Origin: Corythucha ciliata
Taxonomy: Eukaryota > Arthropoda > Insecta > Hemiptera > Tingidae
NCBI GenBank assembly: GCA_038030265.1
Contig: CM075937.1
Location: 15,996,001 to 16,060,000 of the forward strand
Length of the DNA: 64,000 bases
Direction: 5' to 3'
Positions 46,379 through 59,239 of the stretch are shown here, piece by piece (position 1 is the first letter of the stretch; every line of letters begins with the position of its first letter). The notes under the pieces were generated by a model, which did not search any database, was not told the origin of the DNA, and saw only the letters and a program-made list of their open reading frames with translations. Made by a program: the position numbers and the translations under genes.

Positions 46379-46534
46379 CAAATCACACATAAATTCCACA
46401 ACAATCCTGCTGACAGACAGGCATCAAGGAAATTATTGTTTGGCCACTCTGGAGGAAACTTGTTTCGGTGGCGAAACACGTTTCCTTGATGCCTGTCTGT
46501 TAGCAGGATTGTTATGGAATTTAAGTGTGATTTG
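46379..46534. mobile_element. 156-bp foldback element, 54-bp arms
   Basis: Left arm 46379-46432 (CAAATCACACATAAATTCC...) and right arm 46481-46534 (...GGAATTTAAGTGTGATTTG) differ at three positions, around a 48-bp loop. No target duplication is evident. It lies beside the start of the deleted LINE. Confidence 0.88.
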
Positions 46535-46954
46535 TAATGTCTTACTCAAAAAATTAAATAATTACCTAATGTTATTCAACATTCACGAAATAATTATTTT
46601 TTTTTAGTGATCAGGTATAAACAATGAGTTGAAAAGTTAGACAAACACCTTCACAATCATTACGTCTCGCATGTTGTTGCCTACTTTCATCCTTCCACTA
46701 CGGCCTTGAATTCCTGTTGTTTTTTTCTCAAATTTTGATACAGAATTGTGTAACTATGTTTGTTGGAAGGCGGGTTAGCAGGATTGGGAAGATCCAACCA
46801 TTGCAGAATACAAAACGTACAGAATCACGGTCAGAACCTCTTCTATGATTCGGATGATAAAAAGTCTGTTTCGATTTTGGGATTCTTCGTGCTGAGAAAC
46901 ACCATGATACCTGCTAAAAATGAGATCAACTTTTAATTATTGGCTAAAAGTGAA

Positions 46955-47830
46955 GAAAAAAAATTTCACTCCGGCAGCTGGCGGTCGGAAAGAGTGCATT
47001 TATTTTCTTACGCGGATACTCTAAGCCGTCCCACAAGTAATAATGTTGAGACCATGATTTGTTTCGTTAATGTTTGACACTTCCTCGTACTGTTTGCTGC
47101 CGGGTTTGTTTAAGCTGAACTTAATGTCAATCAAAGGCAACTTCAAAATGAAATCATCGTACCGAACAACATGCTTCTGGAATCAACTGGTATTTTTAGT
47201 TATTTTTTTACCAGTTCAATCCCTATCACCCCCCCCCCCAATTCCACCTTGACCGATTTGGCCAAATGCAATACCGATCGGGGTCTTATGACTACTGATA
47301 GTGCCAAACTTTCTGCCAAAGTGCGTTCCGGTTAATTAATTTCTACAAGAGTTATCGTGCTAACAAGACCTCACACTTACTTCCACCCCGGGGGCACCAC
47401 CCCCTCGCCCTTGACTTTTTCAAAAAATTAAAATTGGAATCAAAGGCTAATTTAACATGAAGCATACGTACTGGATATGATGCTTCTAGAATCAACTGGT
47501 GATTTGCAGTGATTTTTTGACCACATCAAGCCCTATTTCCCCCCTCCCACCGACTTGACCGATTTGGCCCAAATGCAATACCGACCGATATGACTAGTGA
47601 TTTTTGTGCCAAAGCGCGTTCCGCTAAATTAATTTCTTCGAGAGTTATCGTGCTAACAAGAAAACGGCCATAAGATTATAAGTAAATAAACTAATATATA
47701 TATATATATACTCTGGGGACCCCTGAATTCGTGTTCTAGAGGTTCTGAAACATGAAAAAAACATTACATGACCCATGTTTGCCACCATCACGACGAGACC
47801 AATAGTGCATTTTCAGAATGAAATGCACTA
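46955..47830 (-). repeat. interspersed repeat, copy 2 (partner at 5363-6127)
   Basis: Reverse orientation of copy 1, from CCGGCAGCTGGCGGTCGG to a perfect terminal hairpin AGTGCATTT / AAATGCACT (about 47804-47829). Unlike copy 1 it holds an internal duplication: GAGTTATCGTGCTAACAAG occurs twice, 293 bp apart, each time preceded by a GATTTGGCC...AATGCAATACCGA block. A TA microsatellite lies near 47695-47710. Confidence 0.82.
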
Positions 47831-48189
47831 AAATCGAAAATCCGTGACTAAAATGGCAAATAAGAGCTAATTTTAGGATAAATTGAGGAAATCACTAATT
47901 CATGGCTGAAATGGAAAAAATCGATTATCAATTAAAATTAGGAAAAATGCTATTGTGCAGCAAAAGTTGAGAAAAATTGCTTATTTGTGGTTAAAATTAA
48001 GAAAAATCGCTGGAAAAATTTGTAAAACCCGTCAATTTGTGGATAAAGTGAAGAAGAATGGCTAATTTGTGGCTAAGACAAATCCGGTAAAATTGGGAAA
48101 AAGCCATCCTGGGCTTTTGAAGGCTGTAACTAATGCATGGCTGAAAGTGCATAAAATCGATTACTCACGACGAACTACACTGAAAGCGT

Positions 48190-48640
48190 TCGTTTGTGAA
48201 ATCTAGGATTGTTCCGTGAAACACTATCTACACACTGAAAAATTAGGAGGAGCTTGCTGCTCGAAATGTTAAAACCTGCTCAATAATTACCTTTCGTCAA
48301 TTATTTCTGCCTGGGAAGCGGGAATAAATCGTAAACGTAACGTATTTGTTATCTATAGGTTAGCTATTTGCACGAAAAGCGTTCGTTTGCTTTTCAAAAA
48401 TGACGCCAATCCCGGACTGGTCGAACTAGGGTAACTATACCTGCACCACTACACTGAACGACGTACGAACCTATACGCCGCAAAAGTTTGACATCACGTC
48501 TACCAGGGCGCCTAGTCCACAATCCTTCCACGTTCCACTATTATTCTTACTATGATTAGTGGGAGGGTGTTGGTGAGAGGGGGTGTTATGAGTCGGGATA
48601 ACCACAAAAAAAGTGAACCTACCTTTTGTATCGTATTATT
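48190..48640. other. non-array interruption inside family A
   Basis: GC-balanced unique sequence (AGGGTAACTATACCTGCACC, then AACGACGTACGAACCTATAC) with no coding frame; array units resume near 48650. Confidence 0.45.
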
Positions 48641-49634
48641 TGCGCCTAAAAATGGTAAGACCACAATTTCGCCGGCAAAAGTAGAGAGAAACTGCTAATT
48701 CACAGGTAAAACTACAGAAAATTGCTGCTTCATGGATAAAATTGAGATGAAACGCTAAAATTCGGGCCTAAAATTAGGGAAAAACGTAATTTAGGGATGT
48801 AATTGAGAAAAAAATGATAATTCACCGATAAAATGTACTACAAAAAGAGCTAATTCACGGCGATGTGAGAAAACCCCATAATTAGCTGTTAAAATTAAGG
48901 ATAATTATGATTCATAGCTACAAATTAGAAAAATCAGCTAATTCGCGGCTGATATTTTTGAAAACGCCAATTCGTGGCTTCTGAAAGCAAATTTGTTGCT
49001 AGAATTAGGAAAACCGCTAATACATGGCTGAAAATGATAAAATACATACATTGTGGTGTTGACTGTTGATGCCAATAAATTTTCTTTGACTTGATACAAA
49101 ATTGACATCTAAAAGCTAAGAAAAGAGCTAATTCTTGGACGAACTTGAAAAAAACCTCTATAATTCGTGTTTCAAGGTGGGAAAAATCGAGAAATCACGT
49201 CTGAAATTGAAATAAAACACTGCTGAAAAAAATGAATAATCACAAATTCACACCTGAAATTCGGAAAATTTGTTAGGCGAATCGTTTATTCATAGCAAGA
49301 ATTGAAAAAAAAATCGTTAATTCAAGGTTAACGAGGGAAAATTGCTTATTCGCGGACTGAGAAAAATCACGGTAACTGGGGACAACGCGGATAAAAAAAT
49401 TCACGGCTTTTGAAGGCAACTTCGTGGCTACGGTTGAACACAATTGCTAATCCGGGGCTGAACTTAATAATTCCTAATTCTCCATTGTATCCGCCAACGT
49501 GCGATTTTCTGAATTATAACCGCGCATTATGCGCCCTTTTTAGAAAAATAACCTAATTCGTGGATAAAGTTGAGAAAAATCGCTAATCAGTGACTAAACT
49601 AGAGAACCTATAATCAGACAGGTAAAATCACAGA

Positions 49635-49753
49635 CGCCATGTTCGCTCTTATCAATTATCAGTCTCGTAACATCCACCTTTTGTTGATGTTTTGTAGATG
49701 TCAACAAACCACCCCCATCCATTCTTATTAAACTGATAAGAACGAACATGGCG
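49635..49753. mobile_element. short MITE, about 119 bp, inverted termini
   Basis: CGCCATGTTCGCTCTTATCA at 49635-49654 is matched by TGATAAGAACGAACATGGCG at 49734-49753 (one difference). The centre holds a second small palindrome around GTTGATG and TGTCAAC. Array units lie on both sides. Confidence 0.75.
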
Positions 49754-49843
49754 CCGTATGCGTCTACTCGTCTTTAAAGGTTCCTTAACTAAACTGAGGA
49801 TAAAACGCTGGTATTTCAGCGGAAAGAATTGACAAAATGGCTA

Positions 49844-49984
49844 AGTGTGCGTTTATCAATGCACTTATTCTACAGACAAAGCTGAGATAAGTCTGGTTGC
49901 TATGGGCCTTTTTGTAAACAGTAATGCAAAGTTATCCGAGGGATTTCTATTTCACGAGAAATCCGGTGATTGATAAACACACCC
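49844..49984. mobile_element. short MITE, about 141 bp, TA-flanked
   Basis: AGTGTGCGTTTATCAAT at the left and ATTGATAAACACACCC at the right are inverted with one substitution and a one-base gap, and TA flanks both ends. This fits a Tc1/mariner-type or similar TA-target MITE. The centre also holds the pair GGATTTCT / AGAAATCC. Confidence 0.7.
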
Positions 49985-51539
49985 TAAATCGCTTATTGGC
50001 TTATGACATTGAGAAAAAGTGTTAATTGGTGGGAAAAAAGCGCCAACTATCGGCTGTAATGAAAAAACAATCAAATTAAGGAGAACTGCTAGGAAAATTT
50101 GTAAAATCCGTCAATTTGTGAATAAATTGAAGAATAATGGGAAATTCACGGCTAAGAAGAATCCAATGCTAAAATTGAGAAAACCACTAATTCAACGCTT
50201 AAATTGAGAAAAATCCATCTTCGGCTTGGTTTAATTCATGAATAGCCCTAAGAAGCATTGCTGGAAATGTAAAAAATCGATATATTGCGACTATAGTTGA
50301 TAAAAAATGCAAAATAACAGCTGGCTGAAGGAGGTAAAATCGCTAATTCCCGGCTGAAATTTGGAAAATTCAAACGTTGCAAGCGCCAAAAATTAATATG
50401 TCCCAAATTTCACTGCGAAAATAGAGGAGAAAATGCTAATTCATGTTTAAAACAACGGGAAATCGCTAATTCGCAGATTAAATTAGATCAAGTGCTAAAA
50501 TTTGTGCCTAAAATTAGGAAAACCTCTAATTTAGGGTTGTAAATGAGAAAAAATCGCTAATCCATTGATAAAATGTACAAAAAGAGCAAATTCACGGTTA
50601 ATGATGCGAAAAAACTGCTAATAACTACTACAATTGAAGGAAAATCTTGTTAACAGCTAAAATTTAGACAAATCAATAAATTTCGTGGAAATTGGGGAAA
50701 ACGCAAATTCACGGCTGACATTTTAGAAAACGCCAATTAGTGGGTTCCGAGCACTAATTCGTGGTTGAAATATGAGAAAATTCGGGCAAAATTTGCGGGT
50801 GAAATTGAGACAAATTAAGCTAGTTCCAGGATGAAATTGAGAAAAACACTAATTCGAGGCTGAAATGGAATAGACGCCAATGTACGACTGCTGAAGCAAC
50901 TTCGTAGCTTGTAGTGAATGAAATTCCTGATTTGGAGCCGAATTCATAATACATAATTCTCATTTTCATCCGCGAACTAGCGTTTTTAACATCGAATTAG
51001 CCATTTTTGGGAAAATTAACTAATTTGTATGGATAAAATTGAGAAAAACTGAGTAACTGAACTGAAAGCACCAAAATGGAATTGAGAAAAATAGCTAATT
51101 AGCGACTAAAATGAGGAAAAACGCTGGCAATTCACGGAAAGAATCGAGGAAATGGATAAATCACGGTTAAAATTTAGAAAAAGCGCTTATTCGCTGATGA
51201 AATTGAGAAAAAGCGCTAATGAAGTGCAAAAAAGCGCTTATTCCTAGCTAAAATGGTGGGGTGGGGAATCACATCTAAAATTAAGTAAAACACTAATTCG
51301 CAGCTAAAATTCAAATGAAGGATAATTCGCGGCTAAAATTTGCAACAAAAGTGATGGCTAATTCACGCCTTTGAAAATGAGAAAACGCAAATTCACTGCC
51401 AAACTTGAGCAAACGACAATTCTTGGCTCCTGAAGGCAACGCCACACGGCCGTGGCTAAAATTGAAAAAATACTCCAACAGGCGGCAATTAATGGAGCAA
51501 AATCGCTAATTCACCGCTAAACAGTGTTGGCGGGGTTAA

Positions 51540-52400
51540 GGGGCGTCGAATGCTCACTCCAATGGACTATACTAGAGCATGAGAGAGTTCTGGAGCTGAA
51601 GTCTGAAGTGTTGTCTGAATTGGGGGGGGGGGACAGGGGGATGAGAGAAAAATAAAGCAGCGTACGCGCACTTGCATGAAAACTGCGAATGGGTCAACAG
51701 TGAGAAATTTTGTTTTTGTAGCAGCGAAACTCGAAAGATTGAACCTTTTTTCGGGCGATTCTGCTTTATTGTGAGCCAACACCCTCGAATTTTGTTATTT
51801 CGGGGAGCCAGAGCAACGAAATTAGTTTCAAATGAGCCAGCTCCTCCAGAAATTAAAAATTCACTCTTTTGTGTGGGCCAACACGAAATTGTGTATTTTC
51901 GCGTGTGTCAAGCCCGTGAAATTGGTTTTAAATGGCCCCAACCGTACAAAATGTTGTTAATGAAAGGAGTAAGACCCGAGAAATTGCTTTTCAAAATTTA
52001 ACGATGTGAAATCCGTGAGTGGGCATAGCTTAAGGAGGCAACCCCACGAGATTGGTTTCCAACGAGTCAGATCTGCAAAATTTGGACCAAACCACGGGAA
52101 CTGCTTGTTTTTATGGAACCAAAGGTGAAATTGGTTCTCAAATTGGCCAAAACAGCAAAAATTGGGTTTCTCTTAGTGCGAAATCCACAAAATTGCTTCT
52201 ATAAAGGCCTCAACCAAAGAGAAATTGCTTTTTTGAACGCGGTTAAATAGGACTTTTGAATGGGTCAGCCCCACAAATTTGGATTTTGAGAGAGTCAATC
52301 ATGCCACATTGATTTTTCAAAGCACCAAATCTCTGAAATCTTGGTTTAAAGAGGTGAAAACTGTCGATTAATCTAGCCATCCAACAAAGAAAATAGTAGC
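51540..52400. repeat. family D degenerate array
   Basis: From about 51690, units of roughly 40 bp with GAAATTGNTTTTNAAA and AGCCAACCC/GGGCCAAC. The frame at 51672-52001 is made of it. A poly(G) run lies near 51620-51632. Confidence 0.65.
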
Positions 52401-52564
52401 CAAGATGATGACGAAGAGGAAGCCGACGGTGGAATCGACTGATTCGTCCTCCTGGGACACTATCCAGAAATTTCTGGGAAAATGCCGCCAGAGGGGGGGG
52501 GGAAGTAAAGCGGAATTGCTCAGATTCTTGCTCCCCAAATTCCGTCTGACTTCCACAACCACTG

Positions 52565-52840
52565 CGGCTGAAATTGAGAAAAATCGCTAAATCGCGGCTA
52601 AAATAATAATGAGTAATTATTCATGATTCTCAATTTCATCCACGAACTAGCGAATTTTCTGAATTTTAACCACGAATTAGTCATTTTTTGGGGAGAAACT
52701 ATTTCGTGGATAAAATTTAGAATAACACTAATAGTACGTAACTGAGATTGAGAAAAATTCATAATTAGAGACTAAATTAGGGGAAAACTCAGCTCAAAAG
52801 TGTGAAAAAAGTGATCTTTCACAGTGAAACACATGGATAA
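52565..52840 (-). repeat. family A tandem array, mostly reversed
   Basis: Begins with GCTGAAATTGAGAAAAATCG. A short forward segment (CCACGAACTAGCGAATTTTC) lies at about 52620-52690, then reversed units resume. Confidence 0.75.
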
Positions 52841-54146
52841 ACTCATCTTGTGCGGTTTTGGCGGTTGGGTGGGGGAGGGAGCGGACGCCGTATCATTGAA
52901 AATCTCGAACTCGTAAAACGAGTCACTGGTATGAGTATCGTTTGTTTCGGGGTGGTGCGTTATGCGGCGGTGGGATGAGGGGGTTCTTCAGCTCAAGAGG
53001 CATAAATGAAAATGTTTCAACTTGACTCGCATCACCCACACCTCTTTCACGTTTTATAATCGCTCTGAGAACTCGTAAAAGATAATGGGACGACACCTTT
53101 GAATTTTCTTTATGCATGAATATGCACAAAGGGGAATTCATGGTGAACAACGGGATGTTGGTTATGGAGGGAGGGGGAGGCTAATAATATATGCATGAAT
53201 GGCTCCCACGTGCGATGGTGGTGGTGTTGGAAAGAGTTGAGGTTTGTTTGAATTAAGCGAGTATCAAAGTCGAATTTGCTGGGTTTAAACAACTTTTTTG
53301 TTGTCGGCTTTTATTATTTATAGGGATGGTCTTTTAACTTTAACAGCCATTGTTAATTTTTGGTTATTCGCGGGAGTTTATTTCCATCAAGTGCTACAAA
53401 GGAAAAAAGCGGCGGGATAAACTTCACGAAAAGATTTAAGTGCTCGGCTGACTTTCTATTAAGACTCAAGTGAAGTTTATCAACTGTCGTTCGACTCCAC
53501 CCCCTAACAACAACACACTCACCCTACAGCCATTGAGAAACTTTCACTGTAAAAATAAGTCACTCAGAAGAAGAACGTTTGATTTTTTTTTTTTTTTTTT
53601 TTTCTATCGTTTGCTCTATCTCTCGCTTTACGGAATTTAATCGATTTCGTTTAAAAAAAAAAAGTGAAACAGTGAACAGTTGCTATTCACCACCCAACCC
53701 CCGATGGTACTTGTCTAAATTAAATGGAGCAACAAAAAAAAACAGCACTTTATTCGATATAAATTTCACTGCAGGGATCACCACTCTCTTCCCCTGGTGA
53801 CATAGCCTCGCGCTTTAGAAAACCATTTTCAATGCGGTCCATTTCAATCAACCCCCCCCCCCGCTACCTATCATTCACCGCATCCTTGCGTCTCTACCAC
53901 GCTTTGATGTATTGGTTTGAGAGAATCAATGGATGGCAAGTCCTGTTTCAAGCCGTTCCCCATCACCGTTTTTCGACAATACGAGCCTTAAAAATATCTC
54001 CGCGGATGGTTGTACGTTTCTTTTGAACTTTGGATTTCCCCTGCTTTTTCTCTATGAACGAGGAGCAGAGAGATCATTTTTTTTCATTGAAATACGAGCG
54101 TCACTTCTAATCACGAAACCTCTTTGCACATGCTCAATCTGACGTG
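52841..54146. other. low-copy non-coding block
   Basis: No supported gene. Contains T(22) near 53582-53603, A runs and poly(C) near 53851-53862. Frames at 52923-53292 and 53579-54142 show no domain. Confidence 0.4.
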
Positions 54147-54939
54147 AATCAGTTTCAATCCACGTCAAATTCGCTGAGTGGAACTTATTAGATTAAAGAA
54201 AGTTAGAGTTGCTTCAAGTTTGCATCGCATAAGAAAAGGGGAGGGAGTGAGGATTGGCAACCGCTTGCACTTCTGGCGGCTGATGATGATGATGGAATAG
54301 TATGAACGGGGAGGGGGGAGGGAGAGAGAGAGTGATAAAGTAAATTAGAAAAGCCAGGAGTTGATGGGCTTGATGGTCGATGTACGGTTGAAAGGCGGAA
54401 ATAGGGGGGGGGGGCTTTTAAGTGACGCGCACCATTGAGTATGGTTGGGTGGGAAGAGGAAGGGATTCGTGAAAGGGAGGTTTAGTACAAGTTGCAAAAG
54501 AATCATTAATCGTGGTGTAATCAATGTTGCTGACAAGGACACGATGGTTTGAGGGGGGGGGGTGATGAAAATTGAGGGTATAGTTGTAAGCAGGTTCTCA
54601 ATGGTGAATAAAAGCGTTGGGGTGGCTTTATAACTCGGAGTATAGGAAAATGAGAATAAGACGTCGTAGTGCGCGGTGGGTGGGGCTGCATAAAATGATA
54701 GTGTATGTGATCCGGGAGAGGGGGGAGTTAAAGAACATAAGTTATATGTTTCAGTCCATTACATAAGGCGGCTCACTTATCTTCCACCTCCACCGCCCCC
54801 GCATCCAGTTCAACGTCTTCTGGCCACAAAATACACACAAGCCAATCCTTCCCCAGAATACAACATAGAACAAGAGAGGAAGTGGCAGTGTCTGAGAAAT
54901 TAATCACACATGGTTCCAGCTGTCTCAAGCCCAGTTTTT
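54147..54939 (+). repeat. 793-bp tandem duplication, copy 1
   Basis: Starts AATCAGTTTCAATCCACG and ends in AAGCCCAGTTT plus TT. It is repeated immediately at 54940-55731 with the only difference noticed being one G in a homopolymer (10 versus 9). It includes a GATGATGATGATGG microsatellite and an 11-G run. The frames shared by both copies are not domain-bearing. Confidence 0.95.
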
Positions 54940-55731
54940 AATCAGTTTCAATCCACGTCAAATTCGCTGAGTGGAACTTATTAGATTAAAGAAAGTTAGA
55001 GTTGCTTCAAGTTTGCATCGCATAAGAAAAGGGGAGGGAGTGAGGATTGGCAACCGCTTGCACTTCTGGCGGCTGATGATGATGATGGAATAGTATGAAC
55101 GGGGAGGGGGGAGGGAGAGAGAGAGTGATAAAGTAAATTAGAAAAGCCAGGAGTTGATGGGCTTGATGGTCGATGTACGGTTGAAAGGCGGAAATAGGGG
55201 GGGGGGGCTTTTAAGTGACGCGCACCATTGAGTATGGTTGGGTGGGAAGAGGAAGGGATTCGTGAAAGGGAGGTTTAGTACAAGTTGCAAAAGAATCATT
55301 AATCGTGGTGTAATCAATGTTGCTGACAAGGACACGATGGTTTGAGGGGGGGGGTGATGAAAATTGAGGGTATAGTTGTAAGCAGGTTCTCAATGGTGAA
55401 TAAAAGCGTTGGGGTGGCTTTATAACTCGGAGTATAGGAAAATGAGAATAAGACGTCGTAGTGCGCGGTGGGTGGGGCTGCATAAAATGATAGTGTATGT
55501 GATCCGGGAGAGGGGGGAGTTAAAGAACATAAGTTATATGTTTCAGTCCATTACATAAGGCGGCTCACTTATCTTCCACCTCCACCGCCCCCGCATCCAG
55601 TTCAACGTCTTCTGGCCACAAAATACACACAAGCCAATCCTTCCCCAGAATACAACATAGAACAAGAGAGGAAGTGGCAGTGTCTGAGAAATTAATCACA
55701 CATGGTTCCAGCTGTCTCAAGCCCAGTTTCT
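54940..55731 (+). repeat. tandem duplication, copy 2
   Basis: Second copy of 54147-54939. Identity ends at GCCCAGTTT (55729), after which unique sequence CTCTATTTCTC continues. Confidence 0.95.
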
Positions 55732-57560
55732 CTATTTCTCATCCCTCGAACCCCCCCCCCCACCTCGGCCACAAAACTAACCATTCATTTCTCCCCAGGA
55801 CTTGAAAGTTTCAGCCAACCCCCCTCCCCTAACAGAACGATGGGGAGCGAAAACTCCCACCCCATTGTTTTAATTCTTATTTGTAGCTCGCCCTGTTAAT
55901 CTTTTGAATTCATGACCCTCCCCCTCCCTGTACCAAACATCACCACCACCGCTCACTCAGAGTGAGAAGGAAAATATTAACAGAAGTTTCAGAATCTGTT
56001 GCTAAGGGACTTTTTGTTTTCTTTCCGACTTTCGCACCTGTTGTTTCATATTTCAAAGCAGGTCGATATTTAAAGGAGCGGAATAAAAGAAAAAGGTTAG
56101 AACGAATGTCTTGTTTTCTAGCCCTAGACAGCATTTGGCCTTTTCTCTAAAAACAAACTGGTAAAATATACGGCGCTTTTCCCCACCTTTTCCCCTGTAT
56201 ATTGCGGAGGCGGCTTTTATCTCGCAGGGGGGGGGGCGACTGACTTAGGGCACAAGAAACTAAAACACATCTGTTTTGCCCTGACAAGGACATTATTTCA
56301 AGCCGAGAGACACCTAGCCCAACCTAAGTTAATTCTCTCACTCTTGAGCAAGGTGCCCCTTTTAAAACTAGTCTTTTATCCTTGTCTAGTACAACGTGCT
56401 GTGAGTTCAAAGTTTTTACGAGAAAATTGTGTTGTGTGTGAACAAGGGATTAACTTGCTGCGAAAAGTTTGAATTAAATAATATCATATAAAGGGCAATT
56501 ATACGCACAAAAAGGGGGACACTTTCAACATGCCAAAAGAATCCACGAGCCACACCCCTCGTCCCATCACCTTGATTACAGTATATTAGACCGCAATACT
56601 TTTTGTTCTTCATCGAAACTCACTCTCAGACAAGTTTAAATGGAGGGTTTCATGGAAAGCCCCGCGCCCCCCCCCCACCGATTTCATTTCAAAAGAAGAG
56701 AGAGAGAGTGAGTGTGTGAGTGCAGGATGAAAGGCCCTGTCTGGTCGAATTACATCTAACCTTAACATGTGCCACTGTGGGAAACACGCCTGGGAATGAC
56801 AACGCGCTAAGGGGGTTTGGTTGTGAGGGACTTGAGCTGTAGTGATGGCGAGGGGGGGAGGTTGGATCTCTCCCTATTCTCTCCCTTACCTTCAACCGAG
56901 TTCACACTTAATTGTTTTGAAAATAGTGAAAGCGAGCACTGCAGTTTAAGTGGATAGACTATATCGGGATTTGGTCTAAAGTTTCATTATACATGAAAGA
57001 ACGAAAACCATGTTGTTTAAAACGATACTACACGATTGTAAAGCGATGAGGTTATCAGACACGGTTGTTTTTTTTATGCGAAATCATCCTAAGCTAGCAA
57101 AATTTACACTAACGAAGCAGTTATATAATTAAAAGCGTAATTTAAATATTGAAAGAGCTTTCTTACTTCGTGAGAGGCCCTCGTGTCGTATTTACCTGCA
57201 ACAAACATTAAAAATTACGTCAGTAAACAACGTAATATCCAAGCAGAAATGTTGAGACAGTTCATTTAAAGTTTAAACACAAGAATTCGTGGAGAGAAAA
57301 TAGCACTGGAGGATGAAACAAACGAGGGACCGTGGAGAGTGGAAGATGGCAGCAAGATTATTTTTATGCCGTGCTCAATGAAAAGTGTGAAGTGTATGAA
57401 CTGGGGAACTTGCCGGTCTCAATTCTGTTGTTGTTGTATAACGACGGACAGTGCCAGCTTTAGAACAAGGCGACAAAGGTGGTCGCCTTTCACTCGTCTT
57501 TCGGAGAAGGAGTGGGGGTGGGTGCCTGCAAGGGTCGAATCTTGTTGGCCGTATAAGTGA
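55732..57560. other. low-copy non-coding block
   Basis: No supported gene. Has C runs near 55749-55761 and 56670-56678, a G run near 56226-56235 and many CCTCCC stretches. Frames at 56416-56895 and 57339-57647 lack domains. Confidence 0.4.
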
Positions 57561-58930
57561 AACGTGAGTTTGTAACTGCATCACGATATGAACGATACCA
57601 GAAGTATCCTGGCTTAAAATATCCGAAAAATTGACTGTTTCTGGCATTAATTCAATTGAAATAGGCTGTTTCAGGTCGTGATTTCAAGTTTAGGGCCGTA
57701 ATTCAAGCAAGATTGCAAGTTTTTGTGACGATGGAACCCGTGGCTAATCGGCCCTAACAGCACCAAAAGCCTTACGAATACCCCGAAAATTGGTAGTTTG
57801 CTGGCTCTGATTATCGGCGCTTCAGGTCTTAATTTCGCTGAAAATGTTAGTTTCGGGCCTTAAGTCCGCCAAAAATTGCGAGTTTTGGAATCTTTTTAGG
57901 GTATTGTTGCTCATCCAGAAAACCCTTGTTATAGCGACCTCATCCTCAAAATCAACTATCACGAATTTTTTTTAATTGTGGAAGCCGCGGACCCCGGTCC
58001 AGCTGGACCTTAATATCCCGTGTTGGGATCTGAAAACCCGAGAAATTGGAAGTTGTCTGGTCGAGTATTCTTGAAAGTTTAAGGTTTTGATTTGAGCGAA
58101 ATCGCTCGATTCCGAGCCTTTATACGTTTTATTGAGCGTTGACCCTGTTGGCTGGTCGTCCCCGACTGCACCCATAAGCATGACGAATAGCCGTGTATGA
58201 ATGCAACATTTAGATCTAAATATTTGTGAGACTGCCTGTTCGGGTCTGAATTAGAGTAAAACCACTCGTTTTCCGGCTGAAACTACCGGTAAATCAACAG
58301 TTTCGAGACTCAATTTCAGGAAAAATGTAAGTTCAAAGACCTTTTTTGTAACGGCGGAAACAAGGCCGGCAAGCGGCTATACCATGGATGAATCAGGAAA
58401 TTTGAAATTTCACGGGTGATTAAGGCAAGTTTCGGCTCATAACTCCAGCAAAAAATGGAATTGACGACATTTAGTTCAGCCCAAATACGGGAATTTAGTT
58501 TTTGATAGAGCCAAATTCATTTCCTGAATTAACCAAACCAGTGAAACTGTTTTCACTAATTAAGATCTAAAGCCACAAAAGTTTTGCATTAAAAGCGTGA
58601 AAATAAAAGAAATTGGGGTAGGAATCCACAAAATTTGGGTTTCAAAAGGCCAAATTTGAAACATGTCAATGTCGAAACATTTGGTTATGTAAAATCGACA
58701 GCGAAATTGTGGATTGAGAAAGTCAAAATCGCGTTTGTTTTTTTTGTTTTTTTTTGTTTTGTTTTTTGTTTTGTTTTTTTCTAGTCGTTAGTTTTCCACT
58801 CTCAGTGAAACGTAAAGTAAAGTAAAGAGGTAAAGCCACGAAATTTGGTTTTTCCCCAGGTGAAAATACCCCCGAATTGGGGTTTAAAGGAGCGAAGTCC
58901 ACGAACTTGGGGGTAATCTTGAAATCGCCA
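57561..58930. repeat. family G then family D degenerate arrays
   Basis: GTTTCAGGTCGTGATTTCA, GTTTCGGGCCTTAAGTCC and similar units run to about 58480. Then GAAACTG and AAATTTGGGTTTCAAAAGG units follow. A T/G-rich low-complexity run (TTTTTTTTGTTTTTTTTTG) lies at 58733-58781. Confidence 0.5.
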
Positions 58931-59039
58931 ATTTTGAAATCGTTGTTTTCATTCGACGTGCTCCGAAAGTAGTCATTTTTTGTGCCCAAAAAAGTCGGAA
59001 AAATTGGCCATTACCGCACAGTGACATTTGACAATTTTT

Positions 59040-59077
59040 CTGTACTAGTCCGGAAAATATTTTCCGTCCTAGTACAG
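59040..59077. repeat. 38-bp near-perfect palindrome
   Basis: CTGTACTAGTCCGGAAAAT is followed immediately by ATTTTCCGTCCTAGTACAG; two mismatches in 19 pairs and no loop. A smaller hairpin (CGTTCAAG / CTTGAACG) lies 25 bp to the right. Confidence 0.9.
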
Positions 59078-59239
59078 AAAGTACATGAATTCGGATTATA
59101 ACCTCGTTCAAGGTCTTCTTGAACGAACATACGAGAAGTCAGTGGTCACAGTCCTTCACAACAAAAAACGTGGAATTCCGGGTTTCACATTTTAGCCCCT
59201 CAATAACAATTTTATGTGTATGTGAATAAAAATTTTGTA

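Larger units (their letters stand above)
47831..51520 (-). repeat. family A tandem array, reversed, largest block
   Basis: About 100 degenerate units of CGCTAATTCGCGGCTAAAAT then TGAGAAAA. Variant units with TGAAGGCAAC-like cores recur near 48116, 48978, 49408, 50890 and 51436. Short segments near 49490-49560 and 50950-51010 flip to the forward orientation. A different sequence of about 300 bp interrupts at 48190-48640. Two MITEs are inserted at 49635 and 49844. Confidence 0.88.

Noticed and set aside
52405..52590. 61-codon plus-strand frame (MMTKRKPTVESTDSSSW) and opposing minus-strand frame with a hydrophobic end
   Set aside because: Both are short, overlap each other and run into family A/D repeats; a poly(G) run sits in the middle. 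It could be an exon but nothing supports one strand over the other.
58733..58781. T/G-rich run as a functional motif
   Set aside because: Simple low-complexity sequence, likely slippage.
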